Source: Sideroxydans sp.
GTDB taxonomy: Bacteria > Pseudomonadota > Gammaproteobacteria > Burkholderiales > Gallionellaceae
Reading direction: 5' to 3'
DNA length: 64,000 nt
Assembly: GCA_028707175.1 (NCBI GenBank)
Contig: JAQTUV010000004.1
Location: 124,001-188,000, forward strand
Shown here: positions 37,788 through 49,035 of the stretch, piece by piece
How the letters are laid out: each line of letters begins with the position of its first letter
Position numbering within the stretch: position 1 is the first letter of the stretch
Notes under the pieces: model-generated
What the model was told of the DNA's origin: nothing
Databases searched by the model: none
What the model saw: the letters and a program-made list of their open reading frames with translations, nothing else
Made by a program: the position numbers and the translations under genes

Positions 37788-40700
37788 CTAAACAATCACC
37801 ACTTGGCTCTTACCCCCAGCCAGCCGCTGCACCAAAATTTTGGTCGAAATCCGTTCGGTCATTTCCTGCACATGAGAAATGACGCCGACCTTGCGGCCCA
37901 TCGCTTGCAGGCCGTCGAGCGCATCCATGGCAACTGACAAGGTTTCCGCGTCCAAGCTACCGAAGCCTTCGTCGATGAACAGCGATTCGACCCGCACTCG
38001 GTTCGAGGCCAAGGATGCCAGCCCTAGCGCCAACGCAAGCGAGACCAAGAAAGATTCGCCGCCGGAGAGTGAGTGTACCGAGCGGGGTTCATCACCCATA
38101 TCCTGATCGACCACCATCAGCGCCAGAGTGTCCTTGATGCGTTCCAACCGATAGCGGCGCGCCAATTCTGTCAGGTGGTAGTTGGCGTAGCCCAGCAGCA
38201 CATCCAGCGTGAATTGCTGCGCGTAGTTGCGGAATTTTTTTCCGTCGGCGGAACCAATCAAGTCATTGAGTTGGCCCCACAGCCGATACGCGCCATCTTG
38301 TTTGCCAAGCTCGGTCAACAGTCCTGCCGATTGCTCGCGGCGGGTTTGATCCTGAGCGATGGCAAGCTTTAGCTCGGTGGCGGATGCATGGGCGATTTGT
38401 CGTTCGCTTTCGATCTGGGCTAACGCAGCGTTCACCTCATCCGCGCTATCCGCAGTCGGTCGCTTTTGCTCGATAACCTCTCGCTGTGCGGTGCGTTCCT
38501 GCAATACGGCTTTTGCGTTCTGTAACGCGCGGTCGATGGATTGAAGTTGCTGGCGCTCTTCGCGTATCCAGTCCGCCGGGTGCGCGAGCAGCGCCCGCAA
38601 TTGATCTTCGTTTATGGGCGAGGCCGGATGCGTTGAACTGAATTGGCCTATCCAGTTTTCCCGCGCTGAAACAGCTGCTTCAAAATCTTGATTCAGCGAA
38701 GCCAGCCGCTTGCCTGCCTGATCGCACGCCTCTTGCAAACGGGACTGGTCGCCAGCGTTTTTGCGCATCACCTCTTCTTGCTCGGAGTGCTTTCTTTTCG
38801 CAGCTTCAATCGCATTGCCTAGTTCGGCCTTGACCTGACTGATCGCCCGCCCCTCGAACAAAACATTGCGGGCAGTTTTTATTTTTTCGATATTGGCGGT
38901 GCTTGCGGTAAGTTCAGCCATTGCGCGACCGGCATCCTCACCTGCTTTGGCTTGCGCGGCCTGCAACGCCACCTGTTCGACATCCAGTTTGCCCAGTTGA
39001 ACCCGCAGTTCATCACGCGACTTGAGCTGCGCCTGCCATAGCCCGACATCGGCACGGCACTGGGCATGAAAATCTTCCTGCGCAGCGCGCCATGCATCCA
39101 TCCAGCGTTGTTCGGCGAAGGCGGCATCGAGTTCTGCAAGGATGGCGTCCAGCCGCTTGGTCGCATCGGCGCATTTATCCTGACCGGCCTTGAGTTCGGA
39201 GCTGGCTTTTTCCAGCGCAGCCTGCGTTGCAGTTACCGCATCTTTGCAGGACTCGTGTTTTTTGTTCGCGCTATTGAACTCAGCTTGCGCTAGGTCTCTG
39301 GCGAGTGCTGCATCGCGTTCGGCTTTTTCTTCTTCGGCAATGGCTTGTAACTGCGCTCGCACCGATTGCTGTTGATCGGCAAGCCAGCTCGACTTCGCGC
39401 CGGAATCGATGCTGCCCAGTTCACCGGCGAGCGCATGAGATTCCCATGCGGACTGGCTGACCTGAATACTATTTTCCAGATTGCGCAATTGACTGGCGAT
39501 GCCATCCAACTGATGGCGACCATCTTCGGCCCGCGTGCTGTTGGTCGTCTGTTTCTGCTGCAACTGCTGCACGCGCTCGCGGCATTGCGCCACCTCGCCC
39601 TTCAGGCTATCCAGCATCGCATGCAATTGCGGATGGGTGCTGCGGTAGGGATGATCCAGTGCACCGCAAACCGGACACGCTTCATGCTCCGCGAGTGCGG
39701 CGCGCAATGTTTCGACGCTCTCGGTGCAAGCCGCCTCGGCGGCTTTGAGCGAACGCTCGGCCTGAGCGAGTTCAGCATTCGCGGTGGGCATGCGTTGCTG
39801 CAACAGCCCCAGCGCGGAATCAGCCTGCTTGATGGTTTCTTCAAGACTGAAGACCTCGCTGTTCAGCCTAGTTTGTTCGGACAACTTATCCGCCAGATCG
39901 CGCCACAGCCGTTCGGCGGAGAGCAGCGCGTCGCGTCTGGTTTCACCGGCTTGCTTACGCGCCAGCTGGGCAGGAATGTCGAAGCCGTCCAGCGTTGCCT
40001 GTGCCGCAATGCGGCTGCTTTCCGCCAAACGCATCGCCTGCGCTGCCGCATCGAATGCCGACTTTGCCGCAACTGCGGTTTGCTCCAAGCGCGCTTGCTC
40101 CTGTTGTGCAACCAAACACGCCGCATCGAAACCGGCCTGCTGTTGCGCAAGCTGCGCAGCTTGTTTGAACAACGTATCCCAGCGCGGCCAGTCATCGGCG
40201 AGCGTTTGCAGAGCAGCATGTTGCGCCAGCCATGCTTCGGATTTCGTCTGCTCCTCCTGCATCGCCGTGCGTTGTTGGATATGCGACTGAAGCGCTTGCT
40301 GCGAAAAGGTGTCAGCGGCGCGTGCCGCGGCGCACCGTTGGCTCGCGTGACTATGCAGCGGCATCAGTGTTTCGAGTTGCGTGTCGAGCGCCGCTGCACG
40401 TTCTAGATCGGGGATTGCAGCATCTTGCCGTTGCTCTGCTTCGCTCAACACCTGCCGATCCACGTCGCGCAATTCGGTTGCCGCAGCGAGCGCGAGTACC
40501 GCCCGTTCGAGTTCAGTGGCGGCGTTGCTGGCAGCGAGTTGCGTACGCGCAATGTCAGCTTCAATACGCGCACAACTCTCCTGCAATGGACGTGCCACTT
40601 GCACCGCTTCGACACGTTCGAAACCGGCCTGACGAGATGCGGTAGCCTGTTGTGCGGCCAGCGACTTGTTGTGTTCCTCTCGTGCCTGCCGCTCACTCTC

Positions 40701-41519
40701 CAGCGCCTTGCCCAAGGCCTCGTGCCAGCGCAAATGCTCGGCTAGATTTTGCTTTCTCGACTCTACCGCCGCGAGCTGTGCATCAGCTTGTTTGCTGTCC
40801 AGATCGAGTCGCGCGCGATCTTCCTGGCTCATCGGCTTATGGTCGGCGAGACGATCATTCAGCCGCGCCAAGGACGCCTGTTCGGTTTTGGCGCGCTCGT
40901 AAGCCCGCTTGGAAATATCGGAATAAATGGCATTGCCGGCCAGCGTTTCGAGCAGCTCGCCGCGTTCGTTTTCTTCGGCCTTAAGAAAGGTGGAAAACTC
41001 GTTTTGCGCCAGCAACACCGAACGGGTGAATTGCTCAAAATTGAGCCCGATGCGTTGCGCAATTTCGGCTTTTACTTCCTTGTTGACCCCGCCGATAGGC
41101 TGCAAATCCGGCAGGCTTTTCAGGGTCATTTCGACAGCCTGAAGTTTGCCCTCGGACTTGATTCTAGAGCGCCGCACGCTCCAACGCGCGCGGTATGCCT
41201 GCTGATCGTTGCCGACAAAATCCACCTCGGCGTACCCCTCCGCCGCACCGCGCCGCAACAAGGTGCGGGTATCGCGCGGCGTGACGGTTTCACCCGCCAC
41301 ATCAGGCAGCTTGGCCCCCGTGCTTCCTGCTTTCAGCAAACGCGGGGTGTCGTCATACAAAGCGAGGCACAACGCATCGAGCAGCGAGCTTTTACCCGCC
41401 CCCGTCGGCCCGCTGATCGCAAACAATCCGGCAGAAGCGAGCGGCTCTTGCTGGAAAGGAATGTCGAATTCACCGGCCAGCGAAGCCAGATTCTTGCCGC
41501 GTATCGCGAGAATTTTCAT
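37788..41519 (-). CDS. sbcC: Exonuclease SbcCD, ATPase subunit SbcC
   Basis: 1243-aa SMC-like ATPase, partner of SbcD in processing hairpins and double-strand ends. Walker A GPTGAGKSS near residue 38, long coiled-coil arms, a zinc hook EACPVCGALDHP around residue 614, the SHSLSGGESFLVSLALALGLASL signature, and Walker B ESLFIDEGFGSLD near the end. Slightly longer than the E. coli protein. Its ATG overlaps the sbcD stop by 4 bp, so translation is coupled. Long plus-strand frames inside it are antisense shadows. Confidence 0.96.
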   Translation of the reverse strand: MKILAIRGKNLASLAGEFDIPFQQEPLASAGLFAISGPTGAGKSSLLDALCLALYDDTPRLLKAGSTGAKLPDVAGETVTPRDTRTLLRRGAAEGYAEVDFVGNDQQAYRARWSVRRSRIKSEGKLQAVEMTLKSLPDLQPIGGVNKEVKAEIAQRIGLNFEQFTRSVLLAQNEFSTFLKAEENERGELLETLAGNAIYSDISKRAYERAKTEQASLARLNDRLADHKPMSQEDRARLDLDSKQADAQLAAVESRKQNLAEHLRWHEALGKALESERQAREEHNKSLAAQQATASRQAGFERVEAVQVARPLQESCARIEADIARTQLAASNAATELERAVLALAAATELRDVDRQVLSEAEQRQDAAIPDLERAAALDTQLETLMPLHSHASQRCAAARAADTFSQQALQSHIQQRTAMQEEQTKSEAWLAQHAALQTLADDWPRWDTLFKQAAQLAQQQAGFDAACLVAQQEQARLEQTAVAAKSAFDAAAQAMRLAESSRIAAQATLDGFDIPAQLARKQAGETRRDALLSAERLWRDLADKLSEQTRLNSEVFSLEETIKQADSALGLLQQRMPTANAELAQAERSLKAAEAACTESVETLRAALAEHEACPVCGALDHPYRSTHPQLHAMLDSLKGEVAQCRERVQQLQQKQTTNSTRAEDGRHQLDGIASQLRNLENSIQVSQSAWESHALAGELGSIDSGAKSSWLADQQQSVRAQLQAIAEEEKAERDAALARDLAQAEFNSANKKHESCKDAVTATQAALEKASSELKAGQDKCADATKRLDAILAELDAAFAEQRWMDAWRAAQEDFHAQCRADVGLWQAQLKSRDELRVQLGKLDVEQVALQAAQAKAGEDAGRAMAELTASTANIEKIKTARNVLFEGRAISQVKAELGNAIEAAKRKHSEQEEVMRKNAGDQSRLQEACDQAGKRLASLNQDFEAAVSARENWIGQFSSTHPASPINEDQLRALLAHPADWIREERQQLQSIDRALQNAKAVLQERTAQREVIEQKRPTADSADEVNAALAQIESERQIAHASATELKLAIAQDQTRREQSAGLLTELGKQDGAYRLWGQLNDLIGSADGKKFRNYAQQFTLDVLLGYANYHLTELARRYRLERIKDTLALMVVDQDMGDEPRSVHSLSGGESFLVSLALALGLASLASNRVRVESLFIDEGFGSLDAETLSVAMDALDGLQAMGRKVGVISHVQEMTERISTKILVQRLAGGKSQVVIV

Positions 41520-42757
41520 TTAGCTGAAATCCCCACCGGCTCATGCAGCAACTCGGCGAATGCACCCATTTGTGCGGCGGGTACATCGCTGCCGTATTTG
41601 CTCTGGTATAGCCGTTTGAAAATTTCCTCGGGCTGTAAACGATGCAAGTCATCGAGCGAAATAGGCGCGGCTACCCCATCGGAATTTTTCGCGATGCGGG
41701 TCTCGATCCGCGCCAGACGGACGGGCTTGTTTTCCAGCGCCGCTTCGATGCGGGCACGCAGGCCGGGTTCGGGTGCATCCAGTTGCACGCGTACTTCCAG
41801 ATAGGGATGGGTATGCAGTTCAGTCGCTGCCGGCAGATCGAGCGCCGCCAACGCGGCCAGCACTTCGTCCACCGGCGCGGGCTGTTTAGGAATGCGCAAC
41901 AATCCAACCGAGCGAGGCACTGGAATGGCAGCGATGTTTTGTACCGACTCCCCGTCGAGATCGACACGCAAAATCTGGTGCGTGTAGTCGATTTCTGCAA
42001 ACGACAACGGTAGTGGGCTGCCGCTGTAGCGCAGATGCTCCTGCTTCCCCACGATTTGCGCCTGATGCAAATGCCCCAGCGCGGCATAGGCGATAACCGG
42101 ATCAAAGATCGCGGCAGACAGCGCTTCGGCGCCGCCGATCACAATATTACGTTCCGATTCTGCAGACACTTTCCCACCCACCATATGGCAGTGCCCGAGT
42201 GCGACGATGGCTTGTCCCGGCTGACGGCGTTGCTGCACATATTCGAGCGCTTGCCGATAAAGCAGCGCGACACCCTCTATGTAAGCGTCGCCTGCCGTTT
42301 CGACGCGCGGCACATCGCTGGGACGCAGGAAAGGAATCGCGATACACCAAGCAGCGATGTGTCCATCGCGATTTTTCAGCGGCACGACCAATTGGCCGAG
42401 GTCGATTTCGCCATCACTCGTGCGGCGAACATGTCCGATCACCGTAGTGTCGAACACCGCCAACAACGGCCCGGGCGCTTCCAGCCTGCCGGGCGAATCG
42501 TGATTCCCCGCGATAAGGATGATATTCAGATGCGGTGCGCGCGCCTTGGCTTGTTGCAGAAAATGGTAGAGCTGCTTTTGCGCGACAGCGGAGGGATTGG
42601 CATTGTCGAATACATCGCCGGAGACCAACAGCGCATCCGCCTGTTCAGCGGCGATGGTATCAACCAGCCAATCGAGAAAACACTGATGCTCGTAGGTGCG
42701 ATCGAAACCATGCAGCGTCTGGCCAAGATGCCAGTCCGAGGTGTGCAGAAAGCGCAT
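41516..42757 (-). CDS. sbcD: Exonuclease SbcCD, nuclease subunit SbcD
   Basis: 413-aa Mre11-like nuclease. Phosphoesterase motifs are present: TSDWHLGQ, LVSGDVFDNANPS, IAGNHDSPGR, and GHCHMVGG / ALGHLHQAQ for the late His ligands. The C-terminal capping domain is of normal length. Upstream of sbcC in the same operon; yebC lies 41 bp further upstream on the same strand. Confidence 0.96.
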   Translation of the reverse strand: MRFLHTSDWHLGQTLHGFDRTYEHQCFLDWLVDTIAAEQADALLVSGDVFDNANPSAVAQKQLYHFLQQAKARAPHLNIILIAGNHDSPGRLEAPGPLLAVFDTTVIGHVRRTSDGEIDLGQLVVPLKNRDGHIAAWCIAIPFLRPSDVPRVETAGDAYIEGVALLYRQALEYVQQRRQPGQAIVALGHCHMVGGKVSAESERNIVIGGAEALSAAIFDPVIAYAALGHLHQAQIVGKQEHLRYSGSPLPLSFAEIDYTHQILRVDLDGESVQNIAAIPVPRSVGLLRIPKQPAPVDEVLAALAALDLPAATELHTHPYLEVRVQLDAPEPGLRARIEAALENKPVRLARIETRIAKNSDGVAAPISLDDLHRLQPEEIFKRLYQSKYGSDVPAAQMGAFAELLHEPVGISAK

Positions 42758-42798
42758 GGTTCCTCGTTTTTTTAGAAGTGTGTATCAATCATGCAGTC

Positions 42799-43503
42799 TT
42801 ACCCAGCCAAACCGACATACACGTTCTGCACGTCATCATCCTCATCAATGGCTTCGAGAAACGCTTCGACTTCTTCACGCTCGGCATCACTGCTGATGGT
42901 GACAGGGTTCTTGGGGCGATAACCAATCACGGCTGAGGTGACGGTGAAACCTTGCGCCGGTAATGCTTTGCACACGGCATCTAGGTCGGTAGGTTCGGTG
43001 ATGAACAGTGTCGCACCGTCTTCTGAAGCTTCGAGATCTTGTGCACCCGCTTCGATGGCGGCGACTTCAGGATCAACGTCTTTGGAATTCGGTGTCGCTT
43101 CGATCATGCCCACATGGTTGAAATCCCACGATACGGAACCCGGTGCACCTAACTGCCCCTTGCGGAACAACACGTTCATGCTGGACTTAGTGCGGTTGAT
43201 GTTGTCAGACAGACATTCGACGATGACGGGTACTCGATGTGGTGCGAAACCTTCGTACACCAGATGCTCCATGTGCAGTGGGCCATCCAACAGACCTGCG
43301 CCTTTTTTGATGGCGCGATCCAAAGTATCTTTCGGCATGGAGGCTTTTTTGGCCTGCTCGACCACCAGACGCAAGCGTGAGTTAGAACCAATGTCCGCGC
43401 CGCCTTTTGCAGCCACCATGATCTCTTTGGCCAATTTGCCAAAGATCTTACCCTTTGCGTTCGCTGCGACTTCTTTGTGTCTTGCTTTCCACTGTGCGCC
43501 CAT
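42799..43503 (-). CDS. YebC/PmpR family regulator (YeeN type)
   Basis: 234-aa YebC/TACO1-family protein. Landmarks: [65 protein letters not shown], and an acidic C terminus ([19 protein letters not shown]). Members act as transcription factors or help ribosomes translate proline-rich stretches. The opening resembles the YeeN branch rather than the canonical MAGHSKW type. Same strand as sbcD. Confidence 0.93.
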   Translation of the reverse strand: MGAQWKARHKEVAANAKGKIFGKLAKEIMVAAKGGADIGSNSRLRLVVEQAKKASMPKDTLDRAIKKGAGLLDGPLHMEHLVYEGFAPHRVPVIVECLSDNINRTKSSMNVLFRKGQLGAPGSVSWDFNHVGMIEATPNSKDVDPEVAAIEAGAQDLEASEDGATLFITEPTDLDAVCKALPAQGFTVTSAVIGYRPKNPVTISSDAEREEVEAFLEAIDEDDDVQNVYVGLAG

Positions 43504-43566
43504 GTCTGTTCTCTTCTAAGTTAATTGGTACAAAAAATCTAAGGAAACATTGATTGATTCACCTAT

Positions 43567-43644
43567 TTTTGTAGGTCGGGTTTCAACCCGACAGTCTCGG
43601 TTGATTCTCAATGACTTGTCGGGTTAAAACCCGACCTACAAAAT
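43567..43644. repeat. REP-like inverted pair (GTAGGTCGGGTTT..AACCCGAC)
   Basis: Two copies of a short palindrome, GTCGGGTTTcAACCCGAC and GTCGGGTTaaAACCCGAC, face each other and are bounded by TTTTGTAGG and CCTACAAAA. The same unit recurs at 47335-47403 and in the array at 60434-60890. The arrangement resembles a BIME/REPIN. No RAYT transposase gene is in the window. Confidence 0.85.
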
Positions 43645-43730
43645 TCGAAGGGCGTAAATCGGCATCTCGATAGGGCGTGCATCTTGCCTCAAGTGGCGCG
43701 CCGCTTCAATCTCAACGGTGATACGCGCGC

Positions 43731-45566
43731 TCATTTCCCATTCGCCGCATCCTCCAGCACTTCCAAGAAATCATCGCCATATTTCACCAATTTAGACTGC
43801 CCAATACCGCTGATCTGCCCCATCTCGATCAAGGTCTGCGGCTTGCGGTTGAGCATCTCTAGCAAGGTGCTGTCGTGGAAGATGACGTAAGGCGGCACGC
43901 CTTGTTCGCGCGCCAACTCCATACGCTTGGCTTTGAGGGCTTGCCACAATGGGTCTTCGTTCGCACCGGCGAAAGCTTCACGCAAACGTGAGCTGCGTTC
44001 GGCTTTGCTGCTGGTGCGTTTGACTGGTTCGGCATCACGACGTAGCCACACTTCTTGCTCACCCCGCAAAACAGGACGTGATGCCTCGGTGAGTTTCAAC
44101 CCACCATAAGCTTCCATATCCACGCTGATGAATCCGGCTGCCACTAGTTGGCGATAGACGCTGCTCCATTGCGGCTGTGACAACTCCTTGCCGATGCCGA
44201 AGGTGGAAAGTTGCTGGTGATTAAATTGTTCGATCTTGGGTGTGGCCTTGCCCAGCAACACATCAATGAGGTGCGCCACGCCGAAGCGTTGCCCCGTGCG
44301 ATACACGCAAGACAGCGCCATACGTGCGGCCTCGGTGGCGTTCCAAGTATCCACGGGCGACAGACAGTTGTCGCACTGGCCGCAATCACCGGGATGTGTC
44401 TCACCGAAGTAACGCAGGATGGTTTGATGGCGGCATGCGGTAGATTCACAAAAACCAAGCAGTGCATCGAGCTTTTGTAGTTCGACGCGCTTACGTTCTT
44501 CCGGCGAATCGCCAGACAGCAACATCTGCCGCATCGACACCACATCCCCTAAACCGTAAGCCATCCACGCATTCGCAGGCAAACCATCGCGCCCGGCTCG
44601 ACCGGTTTCTTGGTAGTAACCTTCCATGCTCTTAGGCAGATCGAGATGCGCAACGAAGCGTACGTTAGGTTTGTCGATACCCATGCCGAACGCCACCGTG
44701 GCGACCATGATGACGCCTTCCTCACGCAAGAATTTCTTTTGATTCTTGCTGCGCACGGCGGCGTCCAAGCCAGCGTGATACGGCAAAGCATCCCAGCCTT
44801 GTTCTTTCAACCAAGCGGCCGTCTCTTCCACCTTTTTGCGCGACAGGCAATACACGATACCGGCATCGTCTGGGTGCTCGGTTTCGAGGAAGGTCTGCAA
44901 TTGTTTACGTGCGTTGTCTTTGAGTGCAACGCGATAGCGGATATTGGGACGGTCAAAGCTAGAGACAAATTGCTGTGCCTGTTCCAACTGCAGGCGTTCG
45001 ATGATCTCGGCGCGAGTCGGCGCATCTGCCGTGGCTGTCAATGCGATGCGTGGCACATTGGGGAAGCGTTCATGCAACACGGTCAGTGCACGATATTCGG
45101 GGCGGAAGTCGTGTCCCCATTGTGATACGCAGTGCGCTTCGTCGATGGCGAACAGGCCGATGCCAGCATCTTCGTTCAACTGCTCCAACAGCTCAAGAAA
45201 ACCTTCCGTCATCAATCGCTCTGGCGCGACATACAACAGTTTCAATTCACCTGTACGCATTTGGCGCATCACTTCGCGCGCGGTCTGCGCATCCAAACTC
45301 GAATTCAAGAATGCCGCCGACACGCCAAGCTGCTTGAGCGCATCCACCTGATCCTGCATCAAGGCGATGAGCGGCGACACCACGATGCCTACGCCGTCAC
45401 GCAGCAATGCGGGGATCTGATAACACAAAGATTTGCCGCCGCCCGTGGGCATCAATACCAGTGCATCTCCCCCTGCCACGACGTGCTCGACGATGTGCTG
45501 TTGCGCACCGCGAAAAGTGGCATAACCGAAGGTGTCGCGAAGAACCTGTTGAGCAGCGTTGGACAT
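43731..45566 (-). CDS. recQ: ATP-dependent DNA helicase RecQ
   Basis: About 611-aa RecQ. Walker [13 protein letters not shown] (about residue 46), [34 protein letters not shown] motif VI. RecQ C-terminal zinc site [12 protein letters not shown]...DCGQCDNC, winged helix, and an HRDC domain at the end ([24 protein letters not shown]). The start is one of two adjacent Met codons at 45569/45566. Acts in recombination repair and replication restart. Confidence 0.96.
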   Translation of the reverse strand: MSNAAQQVLRDTFGYATFRGAQQHIVEHVVAGGDALVLMPTGGGKSLCYQIPALLRDGVGIVVSPLIALMQDQVDALKQLGVSAAFLNSSLDAQTAREVMRQMRTGELKLLYVAPERLMTEGFLELLEQLNEDAGIGLFAIDEAHCVSQWGHDFRPEYRALTVLHERFPNVPRIALTATADAPTRAEIIERLQLEQAQQFVSSFDRPNIRYRVALKDNARKQLQTFLETEHPDDAGIVYCLSRKKVEETAAWLKEQGWDALPYHAGLDAAVRSKNQKKFLREEGVIMVATVAFGMGIDKPNVRFVAHLDLPKSMEGYYQETGRAGRDGLPANAWMAYGLGDVVSMRQMLLSGDSPEERKRVELQKLDALLGFCESTACRHQTILRYFGETHPGDCGQCDNCLSPVDTWNATEAARMALSCVYRTGQRFGVAHLIDVLLGKATPKIEQFNHQQLSTFGIGKELSQPQWSSVYRQLVAAGFISVDMEAYGGLKLTEASRPVLRGEQEVWLRRDAEPVKRTSSKAERSSRLREAFAGANEDPLWQALKAKRMELAREQGVPPYVIFHDSTLLEMLNRKPQTLIEMGQISGIGQSKLVKYGDDFLEVLEDAANGK

Positions 45567-45581
45567 CATTAAAGGCACTAA

Positions 45582-47324
<1,743 letters not shown>

Positions 47325-47334
47325 GCAGGTTTTT

Positions 47335-47403
47335 ACAGGTCAGGTTTTAATCGCACAGCTTGTTAAAAATCAATAGAAGCTGTCGGGTTGAAACCCGACC
47401 TTC
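47335..47403. repeat. Degenerate REP-like pair after pgm
   Basis: CAGGTCAGGTTTTAATCGCACAG on the left is a decayed form; CTGTCGGGTTGAAACCCGACCT on the right is intact. Together they mirror the pair at 43567-43644. Located 10 bp after the pgm stop. Confidence 0.65.
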
Positions 47404-47430
47404 GACTTAAGATAGATTGCTTCCCACGAG

Positions 47431-47470
47431 CCGCATCGTCATCCCCCAATGGGGAATGACGGTGCGGTTT
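47431..47470 (+). terminator. Terminator-like hairpin after pgm
   Basis: Stem CCGCATCGTCATCCCCC/GGGGAATGACGGTGCGG with a few mismatches and the loop AAT, then TTTTAATTT. It lies between the convergent pgm and umuD-like genes and can serve both. Confidence 0.7.
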
Positions 47471-47964
47471 TAATTTATCTGAGGCAGCTTAGCTTCAGCG
47501 GCTTTATGTACATTCCACTGCACTACACCCCAAATCGCGAAATCCTGCCCAGCTCGTATCAGAACATCCGCATGATTCTCATTACCTGCACGCAACACTT
47601 TTCCTGATGGCGTAAACAGCAGTTGCTTCACGGTAAATTCCCCATCAACCACTGCAATCACCACACTGCCGTGCATCGCGGGTAAAGCTCTGTCTACCGC
47701 CAGCAGATCACCATCATAGATACCCAAATCGCGCATCGAATCACCCGCCAGACGCATGAAAAATGTCGATTCACGATGTTCGATTGATTCATCATCCCAA
47801 TGTGAAACGAAGTGTTCGACCACCTCTGCATTGGCTGACACGCCCACTGGGGTCGCTTTATGCAACTGCGCGCGCTGACGTTGAAACCAATCTTTGTTTG
47901 GATGAGTCAGCGACAACAAGGCTGCGCTATGCCGACGTCCACTGTGTAAAGCGATCTGTCCCAT
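47470..47964 (-). CDS. UmuD-like S24 peptidase-family protein
   Basis: 164-aa S24-fold protein. The Ser-Lys dyad is present: Ser76 in AGDSMRDLGIYDGDLL and Lys113 in VDGEFTVKQL. The expected self-cleavage dipeptide is Val40-Gly41 (ATPVGVSANAE) where UmuD has Cys-Gly and LexA Ala-Gly, so cleavage may be weak. No umuC is next to it. It follows lexA by 2 bp and must share its SOS-controlled transcript. The first ~20 residues are not family-like. Confidence 0.85.
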   Translation of the reverse strand: MGQIALHSGRRHSAALLSLTHPNKDWFQRQRAQLHKATPVGVSANAEVVEHFVSHWDDESIEHRESTFFMRLAGDSMRDLGIYDGDLLAVDRALPAMHGSVVIAVVDGEFTVKQLLFTPSGKVLRAGNENHADVLIRAGQDFAIWGVVQWNVHKAAEAKLPQIN

Positions 47965-47966
47965 GC

Positions 47967-48569
47967 TTATCTCCGATACTTGCGAATAAGACCAACCAAA
48001 ATGCCAAATATCTCCAACGTGCCTTGTGGATAGATGATGGGGTAGTCTGGATTCTCTGGTTTGAGGATGAACTTGCCACGTTCTTTGCCAAGCGTCTTCA
48101 GGGTGAATTCACCATCTACGATAGCCACCACGATGTCGCCCACGTTCGCCAAATGATGCTTCTCAACAACCGCCACATCGCCATCATGGATACCTGCGCC
48201 CATCATCGAATCGCCTTTGACAGGAATCAATGTGGTCTTGGATGGGGTATCAATCAGCATATCGTCGATGACATAACTATCGCCATGCGACGCCGTGACA
48301 GAAACAGGCATACCCGCAGGGACAGACGAATCTGCAATCGAGCGTGCAAAGAAATTGCTGGTCGGAATCCACATTCCATCTGGCGTACGTTCCAAATAAC
48401 CCGCCTCACCCAGCCTATCCAAAATCGCTTTCACCCATGACTTTGACGCGATGCCGAACACATCGCACAACGCCGCATAAGAGGGGATGCTCTTCCAGTT
48501 TGCGTAATAGTCTTGCAGCTTGGCGAGATATTCCGCATCTCTCGCGTTTTGGGGATTGATATCAGTCAT
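47967..48569 (-). CDS. lexA: LexA-type SOS repressor
   Basis: 200-aa repressor. Winged-helix N terminus (residues about 10-68: YLAKLQDYYANWKSIPSYA, then GIASKSWVKAILDRLGEAGYL), cleavage site Ala85-Gly86 (SSVPAG), catalytic Ser121 (VKGDSMMGAG) and Lys158 (VDGEFTLK). The DNA-binding domain differs markedly from E. coli LexA, and the operators read here (48583-48621) differ from the CTGT-N8-ACAG box. AGAGG precedes the ATG. Followed by the umuD-like gene 2 bp on. Confidence 0.92.
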   Translation of the reverse strand: MTDINPQNARDAEYLAKLQDYYANWKSIPSYAALCDVFGIASKSWVKAILDRLGEAGYLERTPDGMWIPTSNFFARSIADSSVPAGMPVSVTASHGDSYVIDDMLIDTPSKTTLIPVKGDSMMGAGIHDGDVAVVEKHHLANVGDIVVAIVDGEFTLKTLGKERGKFILKPENPDYPIIYPQGTLEIFGILVGLIRKYRR

Positions 48570-48582
48570 GACGCACCTCTAC

Positions 48583-48629
48583 AGAACGAACGTGCTGAGC
48601 ATCGTAAAGAACGTTCGTTCTGATGTCAA
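48583..48629 (-). promoter_or_regulatory. lexA promoter with two operators
   Basis: Minus-strand promoter TTGACA (48624-48629), exactly 17 bp, TACGAT (48601-48606). Operator one, AGAACGTTCGTTCT (48608-48621), fills the spacer. Operator two, AGAACGAACGTGCT (48583-48596), covers the predicted start point. Both have AGAACG/CGTTCT-type arms (one mismatch in the second) and are spaced 25 bp centre to centre, on about the same helix face only loosely. The arrangement predicts strong autorepression. Confidence 0.8.
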
Positions 48630-49035
48630 CAACAAAGTCGCAGAGAAAGTTTTAAGAGTGACGCACGACGCACAAGCGCCCCTGTCGCAAGCAGTGTGAA
48701 CAACAGACTCAAGAAATTAATACAGCGACATCGCGTGGCTTACTCAAAAATGAAATCGGGAGTTAGTAAAAATAATCTCTCAGAAAAATCTCCAACCATC
48801 CGCGACTAAATATCTATTGGCTATCTCTTCCGTGCGCCCCCCATCAGCGCATATTCCAATCGCCTTGATCAATTCCGACATCTCGCCAATTCGGCATGTT
48901 AATTGCTTAATAACACTGCAATGTATATGGTTTAATAATGCAAGTAGTGCCGTAAGCCCACAGGGGGCTGGCTTAATCAGAAATGTTGCAATTCAAGACG
49001 TAAATTTATCTTTTATGAGAAAGGGCAGGACATAA
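48630..49035. other. Intergenic region upstream of the second CZB gene
   Basis: About 400 bp without a supported gene. A 72-codon frame starting TTG at 48817 ends exactly before the CZB ATG but has no ribosome site and reads like noise. A/T-rich sequence around 48890-48945 could hold the promoter for the CZB gene. Confidence 0.4.

Noticed and set aside
39366-40406. Long plus-strand frame opposite sbcC
   Set aside because: Antisense shadow of a GC-rich coiled-coil gene; Arg-rich low-complexity translation with no family features and no ribosome site.
40749-41804. Plus-strand frame opposite the start of sbcC and end of sbcD
   Set aside because: Runs across two real genes in antisense; the translation looks like noise.
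48817-49035. 72-codon frame ending just before the CZB gene
   Set aside because: TTG start without Shine-Dalgarno; composition unlike protein; the abutment looks accidental.
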